From: JAHIQC01 sp964565645
GTDB lineage: Bacteria > Actinomycetota > Coriobacteriia > Anaerosomatales > JAHIQC01
Reading direction: 5' to 3'
Length of the DNA: 64,000 bases
Assembly: GCA_964565645.1 (NCBI GenBank)
Contig: CAZMFQ010000002.1
Span: forward strand, 124,001 to 188,000
Shown here: positions 1 to 8,353 of the stretch, one piece after another
Layout: every line of letters starts with the position of its first letter
Numbering within the stretch: the stretch's first letter is position 1
The notes under the pieces: model-generated
What the model was told of the DNA's origin: nothing
Database searches by the model: none
Seen by the model: only the letters and a program-made list of their open reading frames with translations
Made by a program: the position numbers and the translations under genes

Positions 1-577
1 GCTCGTCGTCGCTTGCGCGGAACGGGTTGGCCGCCAGGTAGAACGGCGCGGGCTCGCTACAGGCGCGCATGAAGGCGGCTGCACGCTCGTCGCCCAGTTC
101 CTGCGAGAGGTACCCCGCCATCTCGGCCGGGAACCCCGTGAGCCGGGCCAGGGCTGTCCTATCGCTGTCCGGATCACCCCACGGGAACTCGGGTGCCCGC
201 TCTGCGACACGCCTGAGCAGGGCGTTGGCGAAGCCGGCGGCGTGGGGGTCTTTGGCGCGTACCATCTCCACACCCTGATCGACCGCCACGGCCGAAGGCG
301 TTCCGAGCCACAGCAGCTCGTACGCGGCTATTCGCAGCGCGTTCATCACGCGCGGACGGATGCGTCCGGGGCGGTCGGCGAGTTGCAGCACCACCGCGTC
401 GATGGTCGCGAGCATCTCGATCGTGCCGTAGCTCAGGCGGGTGGCGAAGGCGACGTCCCGCTCGCCCAGTGTGCGGGCTTTGAGCGCCGTGTCGAGGACC
501 TCTGGCACCCACGCGCCGTCGCGCGTCACACGGGTGACGACCTCGTAGGCGACCGCGCGAGCGGCGGTCACGCTCAT
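1..577 (-). CDS. rsmB: 16S rRNA m5C967 methyltransferase RsmB, N-terminal part (runs off window)
   Basis: The ATG at 577-575 opens a frame that stays open to the window edge (192 codons seen, starting MSVTAARAVAYEVVTRV). What is visible is the NusB-like all-alpha RNA-binding domain that precedes the methyltransferase domain in RsmB/Sun: residues such as RDVAFATRLSYGTIEM and ALRIAAYELLWL match the family pattern. The SAM-binding catalytic half lies outside the window. In the family this enzyme methylates C967 of 16S rRNA. The start overlaps the fmt stop (ATGA), so it is translationally coupled to fmt; the def-fmt-rsmB order is common in bacteria. A stand-alone NusB is less likely because the frame continues past NusB length in this gene context. 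Confidence 0.85.
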   Translation of the reverse strand, partial: MSVTAARAVAYEVVTRVTRDGAWVPEVLDTALKARTLGERDVAFATRLSYGTIEMLATIDAVVLQLADRPGRIRPRVMNALRIAAYELLWLGTPSAVAVDQGVEMVRAKDPHAAGFANALLRRVAERAPEFPWGDPDSDRTALARLTGFPAEMAGYLSQELGDERAAAFMRACSEPAPFYLAANPFRASDDE

Positions 578-1494
578 GCCGGTCCCCATTCGACGGGCTC
601 GACGATACGCGCTCCGGCGGCGAACGCGGCCCCGGACATCACGCCGCGACCCTCGGGACGGACCTCCTCGGCGGACATGACTCCATCAGCGAAGCCGACC
701 AGCAACGATCCCCGGACGCCGAGCGCGAGGCCCGGCGGGAGATCGGCCGCAGCGGGGACCGCGCGGAGCACGTCGAGCGTGCGCCCCGCTATGACGAGCT
801 TGCTTCGCGCGGAATCGGTGGATGCCCGCACCCGACGCAGGGCGGCCTCGATCGGAAGGTCGGGGCTCAGTGCGAGATCGGCGTCCGTGACCTTGGGTGC
901 GTACGTCGCCGAGGAGTCGTCCTGTGCGGTCCACACGACCGTGCCCGCCTCGATCGCGGCGAGGATCTCCAGCAGCGCCTCAGCGCCGATCCCGGCGATC
1001 GCCGCCGTGAGTGCTTCGACATCCAGGCCGTCGACCGGCACGCTCGCCGTCGTCGCGTATGGGCCCGTGTCCAGCCCTTCCTCCATGCGCATGATCGAGA
1101 CGCCCGCGAGTTCGTCACCGTCGAGGATCGCACGGTGGATCGGGGCGGCACCGCGGTGACGGGGCAGGATCGACGCGTGCACGTTCACGCAGCCGTAGGG
1201 CGGTATCGCCAAGACCTCAGGCGGAAGGATCATGCCGTACGCCGCGACGCAGATGACATCCGGGCGCAGCTTCGCAAGCGCCGCGATCTCGACCTCATCG
1301 CGCAGCGTGCGGGGCGTGTACACGGGGATGCCCGACTCCTCGGCGGCGATCCTGACGGGTGTGGGAACGAGTTCCTTGCCCCGGCGACGCACCCGGTCCG
1401 GCTGGGTGTACACCGCGACGACCTCGTGCGCGGCGCACAACGCCAGAAGCGACGGCACGGCGAACTCGGGAGTGCCCATGAACACGACGCGCAC
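574..1494 (-). CDS. fmt: Methionyl-tRNA formyltransferase
   Basis: This enzyme formylates Met-tRNAfMet with 10-formyl-THF for translation initiation. The protein starts MRVVFMGTPEFAVPSL (GTG start at 1494) and shows the formyltransferase core: the NVHASILPRHRGAAPIHRAI segment carries the catalytic Asn and His, followed by the IMRMEEGLDTGP stretch. A C-terminal OB-like domain completes about 306 residues, a normal length. The start was chosen because AGGGGG lies 5 nt upstream of GTG 1494; a GTG at 1524 would add ten unconserved residues inside the end of def. The gene lies 26 bp after def and overlaps rsmB by 4 bp. Confidence 0.95.
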   Translation of the reverse strand: MRVVFMGTPEFAVPSLLALCAAHEVVAVYTQPDRVRRRGKELVPTPVRIAAEESGIPVYTPRTLRDEVEIAALAKLRPDVICVAAYGMILPPEVLAIPPYGCVNVHASILPRHRGAAPIHRAILDGDELAGVSIMRMEEGLDTGPYATTASVPVDGLDVEALTAAIAGIGAEALLEILAAIEAGTVVWTAQDDSSATYAPKVTDADLALSPDLPIEAALRRVRASTDSARSKLVIAGRTLDVLRAVPAAADLPPGLALGVRGSLLVGFADGVMSAEEVRPEGRGVMSGAAFAAGARIVEPVEWGPA

Positions 1495-1520
1495 TGAAAC
1501 CCCCTCGGATCGCGCGGCCC

Positions 1521-2009
1521 TCACCCGCGGGACTGCAGCTCGTTGTACTCCCTGAGGGCGGCCTTGCGGTCCTCGGCCGACGCCCGGTCGATGATGAGCA
1601 CCCCGTCGAGATGGTCGATCTCATGCTGGAGCGCACGTGCGAGCAGCTCCGCCGCCTTCACGCGGACCTCTTCGCCCTGCAGATTGAGAGCCTCGCAGGT
1701 GACGGAGACGCTGCGCTCGACCGGAACCGTGATGCCCGGAAGCGACAGACAGCCTTCCTCCTCGACCTCGGTCTCCTCGGAACGCTCGACGATTCGGGGA
1801 TTGCACAACGCGATGAGGCCGTCATCGACGTCCAGAACGACCACGCGCTTGAGAACGCCGATCTGAGGCGCGGCCAGACCGACACCGGGAGCGTCGTACA
1901 TCGCCTTGGCCATGGTCTTGACGAGCGACACGAGGTCACTGTCGAGTGCCGGATCCACGTCCTGCGCACCGGCCTTCAGCGCGGGACTGGGATGAGCGAG
2001 GATCTCCAT
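1521..2009 (-). CDS. def: Peptide deformylase
   Basis: This metalloenzyme removes the formyl group from nascent N-termini. All three family motifs are present: GVGLAAPQIG (motif I), EGCLSLP (motif II, metal-binding Cys) and HEIDHLDG (motif III, HExxH-type ligands and catalytic Glu). The ATG at 2009 gives MEILAHPSPALKAGAQ and 162 residues, a usual length. A GGAGT lies about 11 nt upstream. A longer frame from a TTG at 2051 would add 14 unconserved residues. It forms a formylation-cycle operon with fmt. Confidence 0.95.
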   Translation of the reverse strand: MEILAHPSPALKAGAQDVDPALDSDLVSLVKTMAKAMYDAPGVGLAAPQIGVLKRVVVLDVDDGLIALCNPRIVERSEETEVEEEGCLSLPGITVPVERSVSVTCEALNLQGEEVRVKAAELLARALQHEIDHLDGVLIIDRASAEDRKAALREYNELQSRG

Positions 2010-2140
2010 GCTTGCTATGACTCCGTTTCGTGGACTACACCCGCGTGGCAAGCAAGAAGCCTGCCCAGGCGTATTCGGATCTCACCTGCTGATTCTACCC
2101 GATGCAACGCCGTGTCCGCGCAGGTCGTACGCAGTGATGA

Positions 2141-4381
2141 CTACAGCAGGTCGGCCGGGTCAATGTCGACCGCGATCGTGGACTCGCCTGTCCGCCGTGC
2201 TCCGGTGACGGCCCCGCGGACAGCCTGAGACAGCGCGGTGGTCGCGGGGGCCTTCACAAGCACGTGCCAGCGGTACGCGCGCTTGAGCTTCGCGAGCGGT
2301 GCGGGGCTCGGCCCGAGGATGGTGGCGCCTTCGGGAAGCAGCGGAGCGAGCCTCTCGGCGACGGTTCTGGCGGTCGCCTGAGCGTCGGCCTCTCTCGGTG
2401 CCGAGACGATGATGTTGGCGAGCCTGCCGAACGGCGGGTAGCCCAACGTGCTGCGGGCCGCGGACTCCTCGGCCATCAGGGGTTCCCGGTTCCCGGTCGC
2501 TGCCGCGCGGATCGCAGGATGCTCGGGCCAGTAGGTCTGGATGACGACCGTGCCTCCCAGCGGTCCTCGTCCGGCGCGTCCGGATACCTGTGAGAGCAAC
2601 TGCCACGTGCGTTCGCCCGCTCGGAAATCCGGCAGATGGAGCGTCGTGTCCGCATTGAGCACGCCGACGAGGGTCACCTGCGGGTAATCGAGTCCCTTGG
2701 CGACCATCTGAGTGCCGACCAGTACCCCGCTGTCGAGCGCCTCGAACTCCGAGAGGCGCTTCTCATGTCCGCCATTGCCCGTCGTGGTGTCGGCGTCCAT
2801 GCGAACGATGGGCAGGCCCGGGAACGACTCCTCGAGTTCCGCGACCACCCGCTGCGTCCCCGCTCCGAACTGCCGCAGGTAGGGGCTGCCGCACCGGGGG
2901 CAGGCTGCCGGCACGGGATGCCGGGCCGCGCAGTGATGACACGCGAGGAAGTGACCGTCCTCGTGGTAGGTGAGCGAAGTGGAGCACGATTCACAGGTCG
3001 GCACGAACGCGCACTCCCGGCACAGCAGGAAGCTCGCGAACCCGCGGCGGTTGAGAAGCAACACGGCCTTGTGGCCGCCCTTTGCGACCTCCGTGAGCGC
3101 GGCTCTGAGCGGCCGGGAGAACATCGACCGGTGTCCGTCGTTGAACTCGGCTGCCATGTCCACGACCGTGATGCCGGGAATGCTCCCACCTCCCACCCGT
3201 TCGGGCATCTCGACGCGCCGGAGCGTGCCGACCGAGGCCGCGTGCAGCGACTCCATCGACGGCGTTGCCGAACCGAGCACGAGCCCGGCCCCTCGCGTCT
3301 GGCACAGACGCTCGGCGACCGTACGGGCGTGGTAGCGAGGCGATGATCCTTGCTTGTACGAGGACTCATGCTCCTCGTCGATGACCACGAGCCGCAGGTC
3401 CGCCACAGGTGCGAACAGGGCCGAACGGGCGCCGATCACCACCTTGGCATCGCCTGAACGGGCGCGGTCCCACTCATCGAGACGCTCGCCGGAGCCCATC
3501 CGGCTGTGCAGGACGGCGATACGCTCGCCGAACCTCGACCGGAAGCGACCGACCGTCTGAGGCGTGAGCGAGATCTCGGGCACAAGGACGATCGCGTCGC
3601 CGCCGGCAGCGACGACATGCTCGATCGCACGCAGGTAGACCTCGGTCTTTCCCGATCCGGTGATCCCGTCGAGGAGCACCGTGCCGCCCGAATCCGCCAC
3701 GGCGATGCACGCCTCGAGCGCATCGGCCTGGCCTGCGGAGAGGCGCTCACCGTGAGCGGTCGCCCGCCCCGCCCCGCTCACGCCGCGGTACTTCCGGCGC
3801 TCCGTGACCCGCACGGCGCCGAGTGTCTCGAGACGTTTGACCGCCGAGGAGACGGCGCCGAGCTCCGCCGCGAGTTCCGAGGTGCTCACAGGGCCCTCCG
3901 ACAGCGCGGAGAGGATCGAGCGCTGCATGCGGGCCGTCGAGGCGGGCACGAACCCGCTATCGGCGACGAGCTCGACGATGCGCTCCTCCACGGGCGCGTT
4001 CACGGGAGCCTTCAGGCTCCAGGTCACACTCCCGTCAGCCCCGACGTGTCGCTCGGCCTTCGGTGTCGTGCCCGGCGGCAGAAGCAGCCTCAGGGCCTCC
4101 GTCGGCGCCGAGACGTACTCCTCGGCTATCCAGAGAGCGAGCTCGGCCGCGGATTCGTCGAAGAGCGAGGGCCCGAGCAGCGCCTCGATGGGCCGCAGGT
4201 CGTCGTACTCGCTCGTGTGCGGCAGCGAGACCACCCAGCCGACCGCAGGGCGCTGCCCGAACGGCACGAGCACCGGACAGCCCACGTCGACCGAGCCCGC
4301 AAGCGCGTCGGGTACGAGGTAGTCGAACGCCGAGGAGATCTGGCGTGTCGGTATGTCGACGACGACGCGCGCGATCGTCAC
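2141..4381 (-). CDS. priA: Primosomal protein N' (PriA helicase)
   Basis: PriA is a 3'-5' superfamily 2 helicase that reloads the replisome at stalled forks. From the N-terminus there is the 3'-DNA-binding region, Walker A GITGSGKTEVYL (about residue 240), the DEEH box, GSATPS, and a zinc-binding insert with four CxxC-like pairs (CRECAFVPTCESC, CHHC, CPRCG), then helicase motifs V-VI (QVSGRAGRG). At 746 residues it is full length. The start is GTG at 4381 with GAGGAG 7 nt upstream. It lies about 130 bp upstream of def and 99 bp downstream of metK. Confidence 0.95.
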   Translation of the reverse strand: MTIARVVVDIPTRQISSAFDYLVPDALAGSVDVGCPVLVPFGQRPAVGWVVSLPHTSEYDDLRPIEALLGPSLFDESAAELALWIAEEYVSAPTEALRLLLPPGTTPKAERHVGADGSVTWSLKAPVNAPVEERIVELVADSGFVPASTARMQRSILSALSEGPVSTSELAAELGAVSSAVKRLETLGAVRVTERRKYRGVSGAGRATAHGERLSAGQADALEACIAVADSGGTVLLDGITGSGKTEVYLRAIEHVVAAGGDAIVLVPEISLTPQTVGRFRSRFGERIAVLHSRMGSGERLDEWDRARSGDAKVVIGARSALFAPVADLRLVVIDEEHESSYKQGSSPRYHARTVAERLCQTRGAGLVLGSATPSMESLHAASVGTLRRVEMPERVGGGSIPGITVVDMAAEFNDGHRSMFSRPLRAALTEVAKGGHKAVLLLNRRGFASFLLCRECAFVPTCESCSTSLTYHEDGHFLACHHCAARHPVPAACPRCGSPYLRQFGAGTQRVVAELEESFPGLPIVRMDADTTTGNGGHEKRLSEFEALDSGVLVGTQMVAKGLDYPQVTLVGVLNADTTLHLPDFRAGERTWQLLSQVSGRAGRGPLGGTVVIQTYWPEHPAIRAAATGNREPLMAEESAARSTLGYPPFGRLANIIVSAPREADAQATARTVAERLAPLLPEGATILGPSPAPLAKLKRAYRWHVLVKAPATTALSQAVRGAVTGARRTGESTIAVDIDPADLL

Positions 4382-4480
4382 GTGGCAGCTCCTCGGTCAG
4401 GTCCGGTGTTACTGGGCAAGCATAGCGAAGGCCGCGCCGACATCGTGCGCGCCGGCGGCCTCCGGATCGTTCGATGGGTG

Positions 4481-5743
4481 CTAGGCGGAAAGCCCCGCGG
4501 CGGCGGCCAGGGCCGCGGCGCGGTCGGTGCGCTCCCACGTGAAGTCCTTGTCCGCGCGGCCGAAGTGCCCGTACGCGGCGGTCTTGCGGTAGATCGGGCG
4601 GCGGAGGTCCAGGTCTCGGATGATCGCGCCCGGACGCAGGTCGAACGTCTCGGAGACCGCCTTCTCGATGTCCGCGACCGGCACCTTCTCGGTGCCGAAG
4701 GTCTCGACCATGACCGAGAGCGGATGCGAGACGCCGATGGCGTAGGCGAGCTGGATCTCGCAGCGATCGGCAAGGCCGGCGGCCACGACGTTCTTGGCGA
4801 CCCAGCGCGCGGCGTATGCGGCCGAGCGGTCCACCTTGGTGCAGTCCTTGCCGGAGAACGCGCCGCCGCCGTGTCGGCCCATGCCTCCGTAGGTGTCGAC
4901 GATGATCTTGCGGCCCGTGAGACCCGTATCGCCCATCGGCCCGCCGATGACGAAGCGACCGGTCGGATTCACGAAGATCTCAGCGTCGGCGAACTCGAGG
5001 CCCTCCTCGTCGAAGATCGGCTTGATCACATGCTCGATGAGGTCGGGACGCAACAGCGTGTCGATGTCCACGCCATCGGCGTGCTGAGTGGAGATGAGGA
5101 TCTTGTCGACCGAGACGGGCTTGTCGTTCACGTAGCGTACGGTGACCTGGGTCTTGCCGTCCGGACGCAGGTACTCGAGAACGCCGGCCTTGCGGACGGC
5201 CGTGAGGCGCTCGGCGAGACGCTGCGCGAGGTAGATCGGCATCGGCATAAGCGTGGAGGTCTCGTTGACGGCATAGCCGAACATCATGCCCTGGTCGCCC
5301 GCGCCCACCATGTCGATCGGGTCAGCGGCCACGGCGCCATGCTGGACCTCGAAGCTCTCGTCCACTCCCTGCGCGATGTCGGGGCTCTGCTCGTGCACGC
5401 CGATGAGCACGCCGCAGGTGTCCGCGTCGAACCCGAACTTGGCGCGGTTGTAGCCGATGTCCTTGACCACGCCGCGGACGATGGTGGGGATGTCGACGTA
5501 CGCATGCGTGCGGATCTCCCCGCCCACCACGATCTGTCCGGTGGTGGTGAAGCACTCGATCGCGCAGCGGACGTACTCGGGGTTCGCCTTGGTGCCTGCC
5601 GAGGAGACGAAGCCCTGCTCGGCGAGTTCGGCCTCCCGGGTGATGATCGCGTCGAGGACCGCGTCTGAAAGCTGGTCGCACATCTTGTCCGGGTGACCCT
5701 CGGTCACGGACTCGGAAGTGAACAGGTACTCACGATCCGGCAT
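4481..5743 (-). CDS. metK: S-adenosylmethionine synthetase
   Basis: MetK makes SAM from methionine and ATP. The signatures are all visible: FTSESVTEGHPDK at the N-terminus, GAGDQGMMFGYA (methionine/ATP loop), and GGGAFSGKDCTKVDRS near residue 270. The 420-residue length is typical. The ATG at 5743 has a strong AAGGAGG just upstream; in-frame codons further upstream lie in the riboswitch leader. The gene is preceded by a SAM-I riboswitch with its own terminator, so it is feedback-regulated by its product. Confidence 0.97.
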   Translation of the reverse strand: MPDREYLFTSESVTEGHPDKMCDQLSDAVLDAIITREAELAEQGFVSSAGTKANPEYVRCAIECFTTTGQIVVGGEIRTHAYVDIPTIVRGVVKDIGYNRAKFGFDADTCGVLIGVHEQSPDIAQGVDESFEVQHGAVAADPIDMVGAGDQGMMFGYAVNETSTLMPMPIYLAQRLAERLTAVRKAGVLEYLRPDGKTQVTVRYVNDKPVSVDKILISTQHADGVDIDTLLRPDLIEHVIKPIFDEEGLEFADAEIFVNPTGRFVIGGPMGDTGLTGRKIIVDTYGGMGRHGGGAFSGKDCTKVDRSAAYAARWVAKNVVAAGLADRCEIQLAYAIGVSHPLSVMVETFGTEKVPVADIEKAVSETFDLRPGAIIRDLDLRRPIYRKTAAYGHFGRADKDFTWERTDRAAALAAAAGLSA

Positions 5744-5762
5744 GGTGCCTCCTTGTGCTCGT

Positions 5763-5782
5763 GTGGCCGACTCTTCGGCCAC
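5763..5782 (-). other. Hairpin between riboswitch terminator and metK ribosome-binding site
   Basis: GTGGCCGA-AGAG-TCGGCCAC in the mRNA sense, an 8-bp perfect stem with a 4-nt loop. It sits between the U-run of the riboswitch terminator and the AAGGAGG of metK. It is not part of the SAM-I consensus and could stabilise the read-through transcript or affect ribosome access. The role is inference. Confidence 0.6.
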
Positions 5783-5784
5783 AA

Positions 5785-5817
5785 ACAAAAACGCCCTTGT
5801 CACGTGAAGACAAGGGC
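5785..5817 (-). terminator. Intrinsic terminator, expression platform of the SAM-I riboswitch
   Basis: In the mRNA sense, GCCCTTGTC - TTCACGT - GACAAGGGC followed by GTTTTTGTTT. The 9-bp perfect stem (5809-5817 with 5793-5801) and U-rich tail lie between the aptamer and metK, as expected for transcription-terminating SAM riboswitches. Confidence 0.9.
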
Positions 5818-5849
5818 TTCGTGAATGACGCATGCCGGGCGCCGTTCGC

Positions 5850-5988
5850 TATTCCCTCATCTTCCAGACGAAACTCCGTCTGCCGCGATTTGGCACCGTG
5901 CGTCGTTTTGGACGCTGGTTGCCGGGACTTCAACGGGCGCGGTCCCTCTGTCCTCTGCGGTCGGGATCCGACCGCCTCTTGATGAGAC
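5850..5988 (-). promoter_or_regulatory. SAM-I (S-box) riboswitch controlling metK
   Basis: Read on the minus strand, the element begins CTCATCAAGAG (P1/P2 5' side), continues with CAGAGGGACC and GAAGTCCCGGCAACC, then GGTGCCAAATC, and closes with GATGAG, which pairs with CTCATC. These are the invariant blocks of the S-box aptamer in the right order. SAM binding should favour the downstream terminator and lower metK expression. Confidence 0.93.
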
Positions 5989-5995
5989 GCCCTCG

Positions 5996-6024
5996 ACATT
6001 ACCACGCTCAGAGGCCGTCGCCAA
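5996..6024 (-). promoter_or_regulatory. Promoter of the metK transcript
   Basis: Minus-strand -35 TTGGCG (6019-6024), 17-bp spacer, -10 TAATGT (5996-6001). The expected start point, about 5989, coincides with the 5' end of the riboswitch aptamer, which supports the call. Confidence 0.75.
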
Positions 6025-6099
6025 CCCGTGGCGCGGGCGCGTGTCACACAAACGCGCTACCATGTGGCAGTCAACCCACCGGATTCCGAGGAGTTCTTC

Positions 6100-7569
6100 G
6101 TGACAGAGCACGTCCGCGTCCGCTTCGCGCCCAGCCCGACCGGCCACCTGCATATCGGTGGTGCACGCACCGCCATCTACAACTGGGCGTTCGCACGCCA
6201 CCATGGCGGGCAGTTCGTCCTGCGTATCGACGACACGGACAAGGAACGTTCGAGCGAGGAGAACACCGCACAGATCCTGCGCGCCATGCGCTGGCTCGGC
6301 CTGGACTGGGACGAAGGTCCCGAGGCCGGCGGAGACGCGGGCCCCTACTACCAGACGCAGCGCGGCGAGTTCTACGCCGACGCACTTGAGACACTCAAGG
6401 CCAACGGCCATGCGTACCCGTGCTTCTGCACGCCCGACCAGATCGAGGCGAAGCGTGCGGCCGCACGCGCGGAGAGCGACTTCTGGGGCTACGACCGCAC
6501 GTGCCGCTCACTCAGCCGCGAGGAAGCGGCCGCCCGCATCGACGCCGGCGAGCCGCATGTCTGGCGCGTGAAGGTGGCCGACGGGCGGGGCGACATCACC
6601 ATCAACGACGTCATCCGCGGCGAGGTGACCTGGCCGATCGACGCGATGGACGACTTCATCCTCGTGCGCACCGATGGCTCCCCGACCTACATGTTCGCGA
6701 CGGTGGTCGACGACTGGAAGATGGGCATCACGCACATCATCCGCGGCGACGACCATCTCTCCAACACTCCTCGGCAGATCGCGGTCTACGAGGCGCTCGA
6801 GGCCGAGATACCGACCTTCGCGCACATGGGCCTGATCTTCGGCGCGGACGGAAAGCGCCTGTCCAAGCGCCACGGCGCCACGAGCGTCGAGGCCTACGCC
6901 GAAGAGGGCTACCTCCCCGAGACGCTGCTGAACTACCTCTCGTTGCTCGGATGGTCCATCGACGAGACGACCACGTTGTTCGACCGCGAGCGGCTTGTGG
7001 CGGAGTTCGACCTTGCCCGGGTCTCGAAGAACCCGTCGGTGTGGGATCCCGAGAAGCTCGAATGGATGAACGGCGTCTATCTGCGCGAGATGGGCGACGA
7101 GGCCTTCGCGGAGCGCATGGTGCCATGGCTGATCGACGCAGGCCTGCTCGACGCCGACGAGGCCGCGCGCCGCAAGGAGTGGCTGCTCGCACTCGCGCCG
7201 CTCGTCTCGGAGCGGGTCAAGACACTGTCCGAGGTCGCCCCCACCGTCGCGTTCCTGTTCGCTCAGTCTGTCAGCATCGACGATGCCGCGCGCGAGAAGG
7301 TCCTGGAGAAGGAGGGCGCCGGTCGCTCCCTCGACGTCGCTCTCGACGTTCTCGGAGCGCTCGAGGAGTTCACTCCCGAGGCGATCGAGGCCGCCCTTCG
7401 CACCATCCCCGAACTGACCGGTATCAAGCCCAAGGTGGCGTTCCAGGCGATCCGCGTCGCCATATGCGGCACGCCCGTCAGCCCCCCGCTGTTCGAGTCG
7501 ATCGCCCTGCTCGGCAGGGAGCGCTCACTCGCGCGCATCGCGGCGGCACGCCCCCTCGCCGCCCTCTGA
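6100..7569 (+). CDS. gltX: Glutamate--tRNA ligase
   Basis: Class I aminoacyl-tRNA synthetase charging tRNA-Glu. The protein starts VTEHVRVRFAPSPTGHLHIGG, with the HIGH-type motif HIGG, and carries KRLSKRHG as the KMSKS loop near residue 250. Its 489 residues fit bacterial GluRS. The GTG at 6100 was chosen because GAGGAG lies 6 nt upstream and homology begins here; the frame upstream is unconserved. tRNA-Gln and tRNA-Glu genes follow directly. No GlnRS is in the window, so the enzyme might also mischarge tRNA-Gln for transamidation, but that cannot be decided from this sequence. Confidence 0.96.
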   Translation: MTEHVRVRFAPSPTGHLHIGGARTAIYNWAFARHHGGQFVLRIDDTDKERSSEENTAQILRAMRWLGLDWDEGPEAGGDAGPYYQTQRGEFYADALETLKANGHAYPCFCTPDQIEAKRAAARAESDFWGYDRTCRSLSREEAAARIDAGEPHVWRVKVADGRGDITINDVIRGEVTWPIDAMDDFILVRTDGSPTYMFATVVDDWKMGITHIIRGDDHLSNTPRQIAVYEALEAEIPTFAHMGLIFGADGKRLSKRHGATSVEAYAEEGYLPETLLNYLSLLGWSIDETTTLFDRERLVAEFDLARVSKNPSVWDPEKLEWMNGVYLREMGDEAFAERMVPWLIDAGLLDADEAARRKEWLLALAPLVSERVKTLSEVAPTVAFLFAQSVSIDDAAREKVLEKEGAGRSLDVALDVLGALEEFTPEAIEAALRTIPELTGIKPKVAFQAIRVAICGTPVSPPLFESIALLGRERSLARIAAARPLAAL

Positions 7570-7590
7570 CGAAAGGTGCGTTCCTGCACC

Positions 7591-7619
7591 TTGACAGGGT
7601 GTCTGAGCCTCGGTAGCAT
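7591..7619 (+). promoter_or_regulatory. Promoter of the tRNA-Gln/tRNA-Glu transcript
   Basis: A consensus TTGACA (7591-7596), a 17-bp spacer and TAGCAT (7614-7619) lie 35 bp before tRNA-Gln. The perfect -35 box fits a stable-RNA promoter. Confidence 0.85.
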
Positions 7620-7653
7620 ACCTACTCGCGCCCGAGGGCGTAGGCAAAGGTAC

Positions 7654-7729
7654 TGGGGTATGGTGTAACTGGCAACACGTCGGATTCTGGTTCCGAAGAG
7701 TCTAGGTTCGAGCCCTAGTACCCCAGCCA
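7654..7729 (+). tRNA. tRNA-Gln (CTG anticodon)
   Basis: The acceptor stem TGGGGTA pairs with TACCCCA, followed by G and an encoded CCA. The anticodon arm TCGGA-TTCTGGT-TCCGA carries CTG at 7687-7689, and the T arm has GGTTCGAGCC. All four arms fold normally. It reads CAG. Confidence 0.96.
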
Positions 7730-7733
7730 GCAA

Positions 7734-7809
7734 GGCCCGTTCGTCTAGCGGTTAGGACACCGCCCTCTCAAGGCGGAGATCACGGGTTCGAATCCCGTAC
7801 GGGCTACCA
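7734..7809 (+). tRNA. tRNA-Glu (CTC anticodon)
   Basis: The acceptor GGCCCGT pairs with ACGGGCT (one G-U), and CCA is encoded. The anticodon arm CCGCC-CTCTCAA-GGCGG carries CTC, and the T arm has GGGTTCGAATCCC. It lies 4 bp after tRNA-Gln in the same transcript and reads GAG. Confidence 0.96.
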
Positions 7810-7818
7810 GCGCATACG

Positions 7819-7847
7819 GAGCCGCTCCACATGGAGCGGCTCTTTGC
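7819..7847 (+). terminator. Terminator after the tRNA pair
   Basis: GAGCCGCTCC-acat-GGAGCGGCTC, a 10-bp perfect stem with a 4-nt loop followed by TTT, just downstream of tRNA-Glu. Confidence 0.8.
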
Positions 7848-7902
7848 GTTGCTGGACTCCCCGATGCGCAGGCTCTCGAGCCGCCCGACACGCGGGATGC
7901 GA

Positions 7903-7928
7903 CTCCTCGGCATGCTGCCTGCTAGAAT
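7903..7928 (+). promoter_or_regulatory. Promoter region of RNase P RNA
   Basis: A -10 box TAGAAT (7923-7928) lies 7 nt before the first base of the RNase P P1 helix. The -35 side is poor in consensus but contains CTCCTCGGCATGC; the octamer recurs at the dksA-like promoter near 62.2 kb. Confidence 0.6.
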
Positions 7929-7934
7929 GGCCGA

Positions 7935-8279
7935 GGAGTGGGCCAGGCGATCGCGCGTGCCCTCGCGGCGCGTGAGGAAAGTCCGGACTCCACAGGGCAG
8001 GGTGCCAGCTAACGGCTGGGCGGAGCGATCCGACGGAAAGTGCCACAGAAAAGGAAACCCCCGGGGGCGACCCCGAGGAGAGCTGAAAAGGTGCGGTAAG
8101 AGCGCACCAGCGTCACGGTAACGTGGCGGCTTGGCAAACCCCACCCGGAGCAAGAGCGAATAGGAGCGGTCAAGGCCGGCCCGGCCGTCGCTCGGGTTAG
8201 CTCGCATCGAGGTCGTCGGCGACGGCGATCCCAGACAAATGATCGTCCACGACAGAATCCGGCTTACAGGCCCACTCCA
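7935..8279 (+). ncRNA. rnpB: RNase P RNA (bacterial class A)
   Basis: The catalytic RNA that matures tRNA 5' ends. The conserved core GAGGAAAGTCCGGACTCC, then GGGCAGGGTGCCAGCTAACG, GACGGAAAGTGCCACAGAAA, and the 3' block ACAGAATCCGGCTTACAGGC are present in order. GGAGTGGGCC at 7935-7944 pairs perfectly with GGCCCACTCC at 8269-8278 to form P1, which defines the ends. The length of about 345 nt is normal. Confidence 0.97.
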
Positions 8280-8291
8280 CCGGCAACGATC

Positions 8292-8322
8292 AGGGCGGCC
8301 CCTCTACCCGAGGAGCCGCCCT
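8292..8322 (+). terminator. Probable terminator of RNase P RNA
   Basis: AGGGCGGC (8292-8299) pairs perfectly with GCCGCCCT (8315-8322), 13 bp after the RNA ends. There is no clear U-run, so termination efficiency is uncertain. It also lies just past the end of the converging gene at 8354. Confidence 0.65.
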
Positions 8323-8353
8323 GTGGCGTATCTGTCGAGCAAGCGGACCCCGT

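Noticed and set aside
3506..5668. A 720-codon plus-strand frame opposite priA and metK
   Set aside because: Antisense to two clearly identified genes, no motifs, no ribosome-binding site that fits, and it runs through the priA-metK gap.
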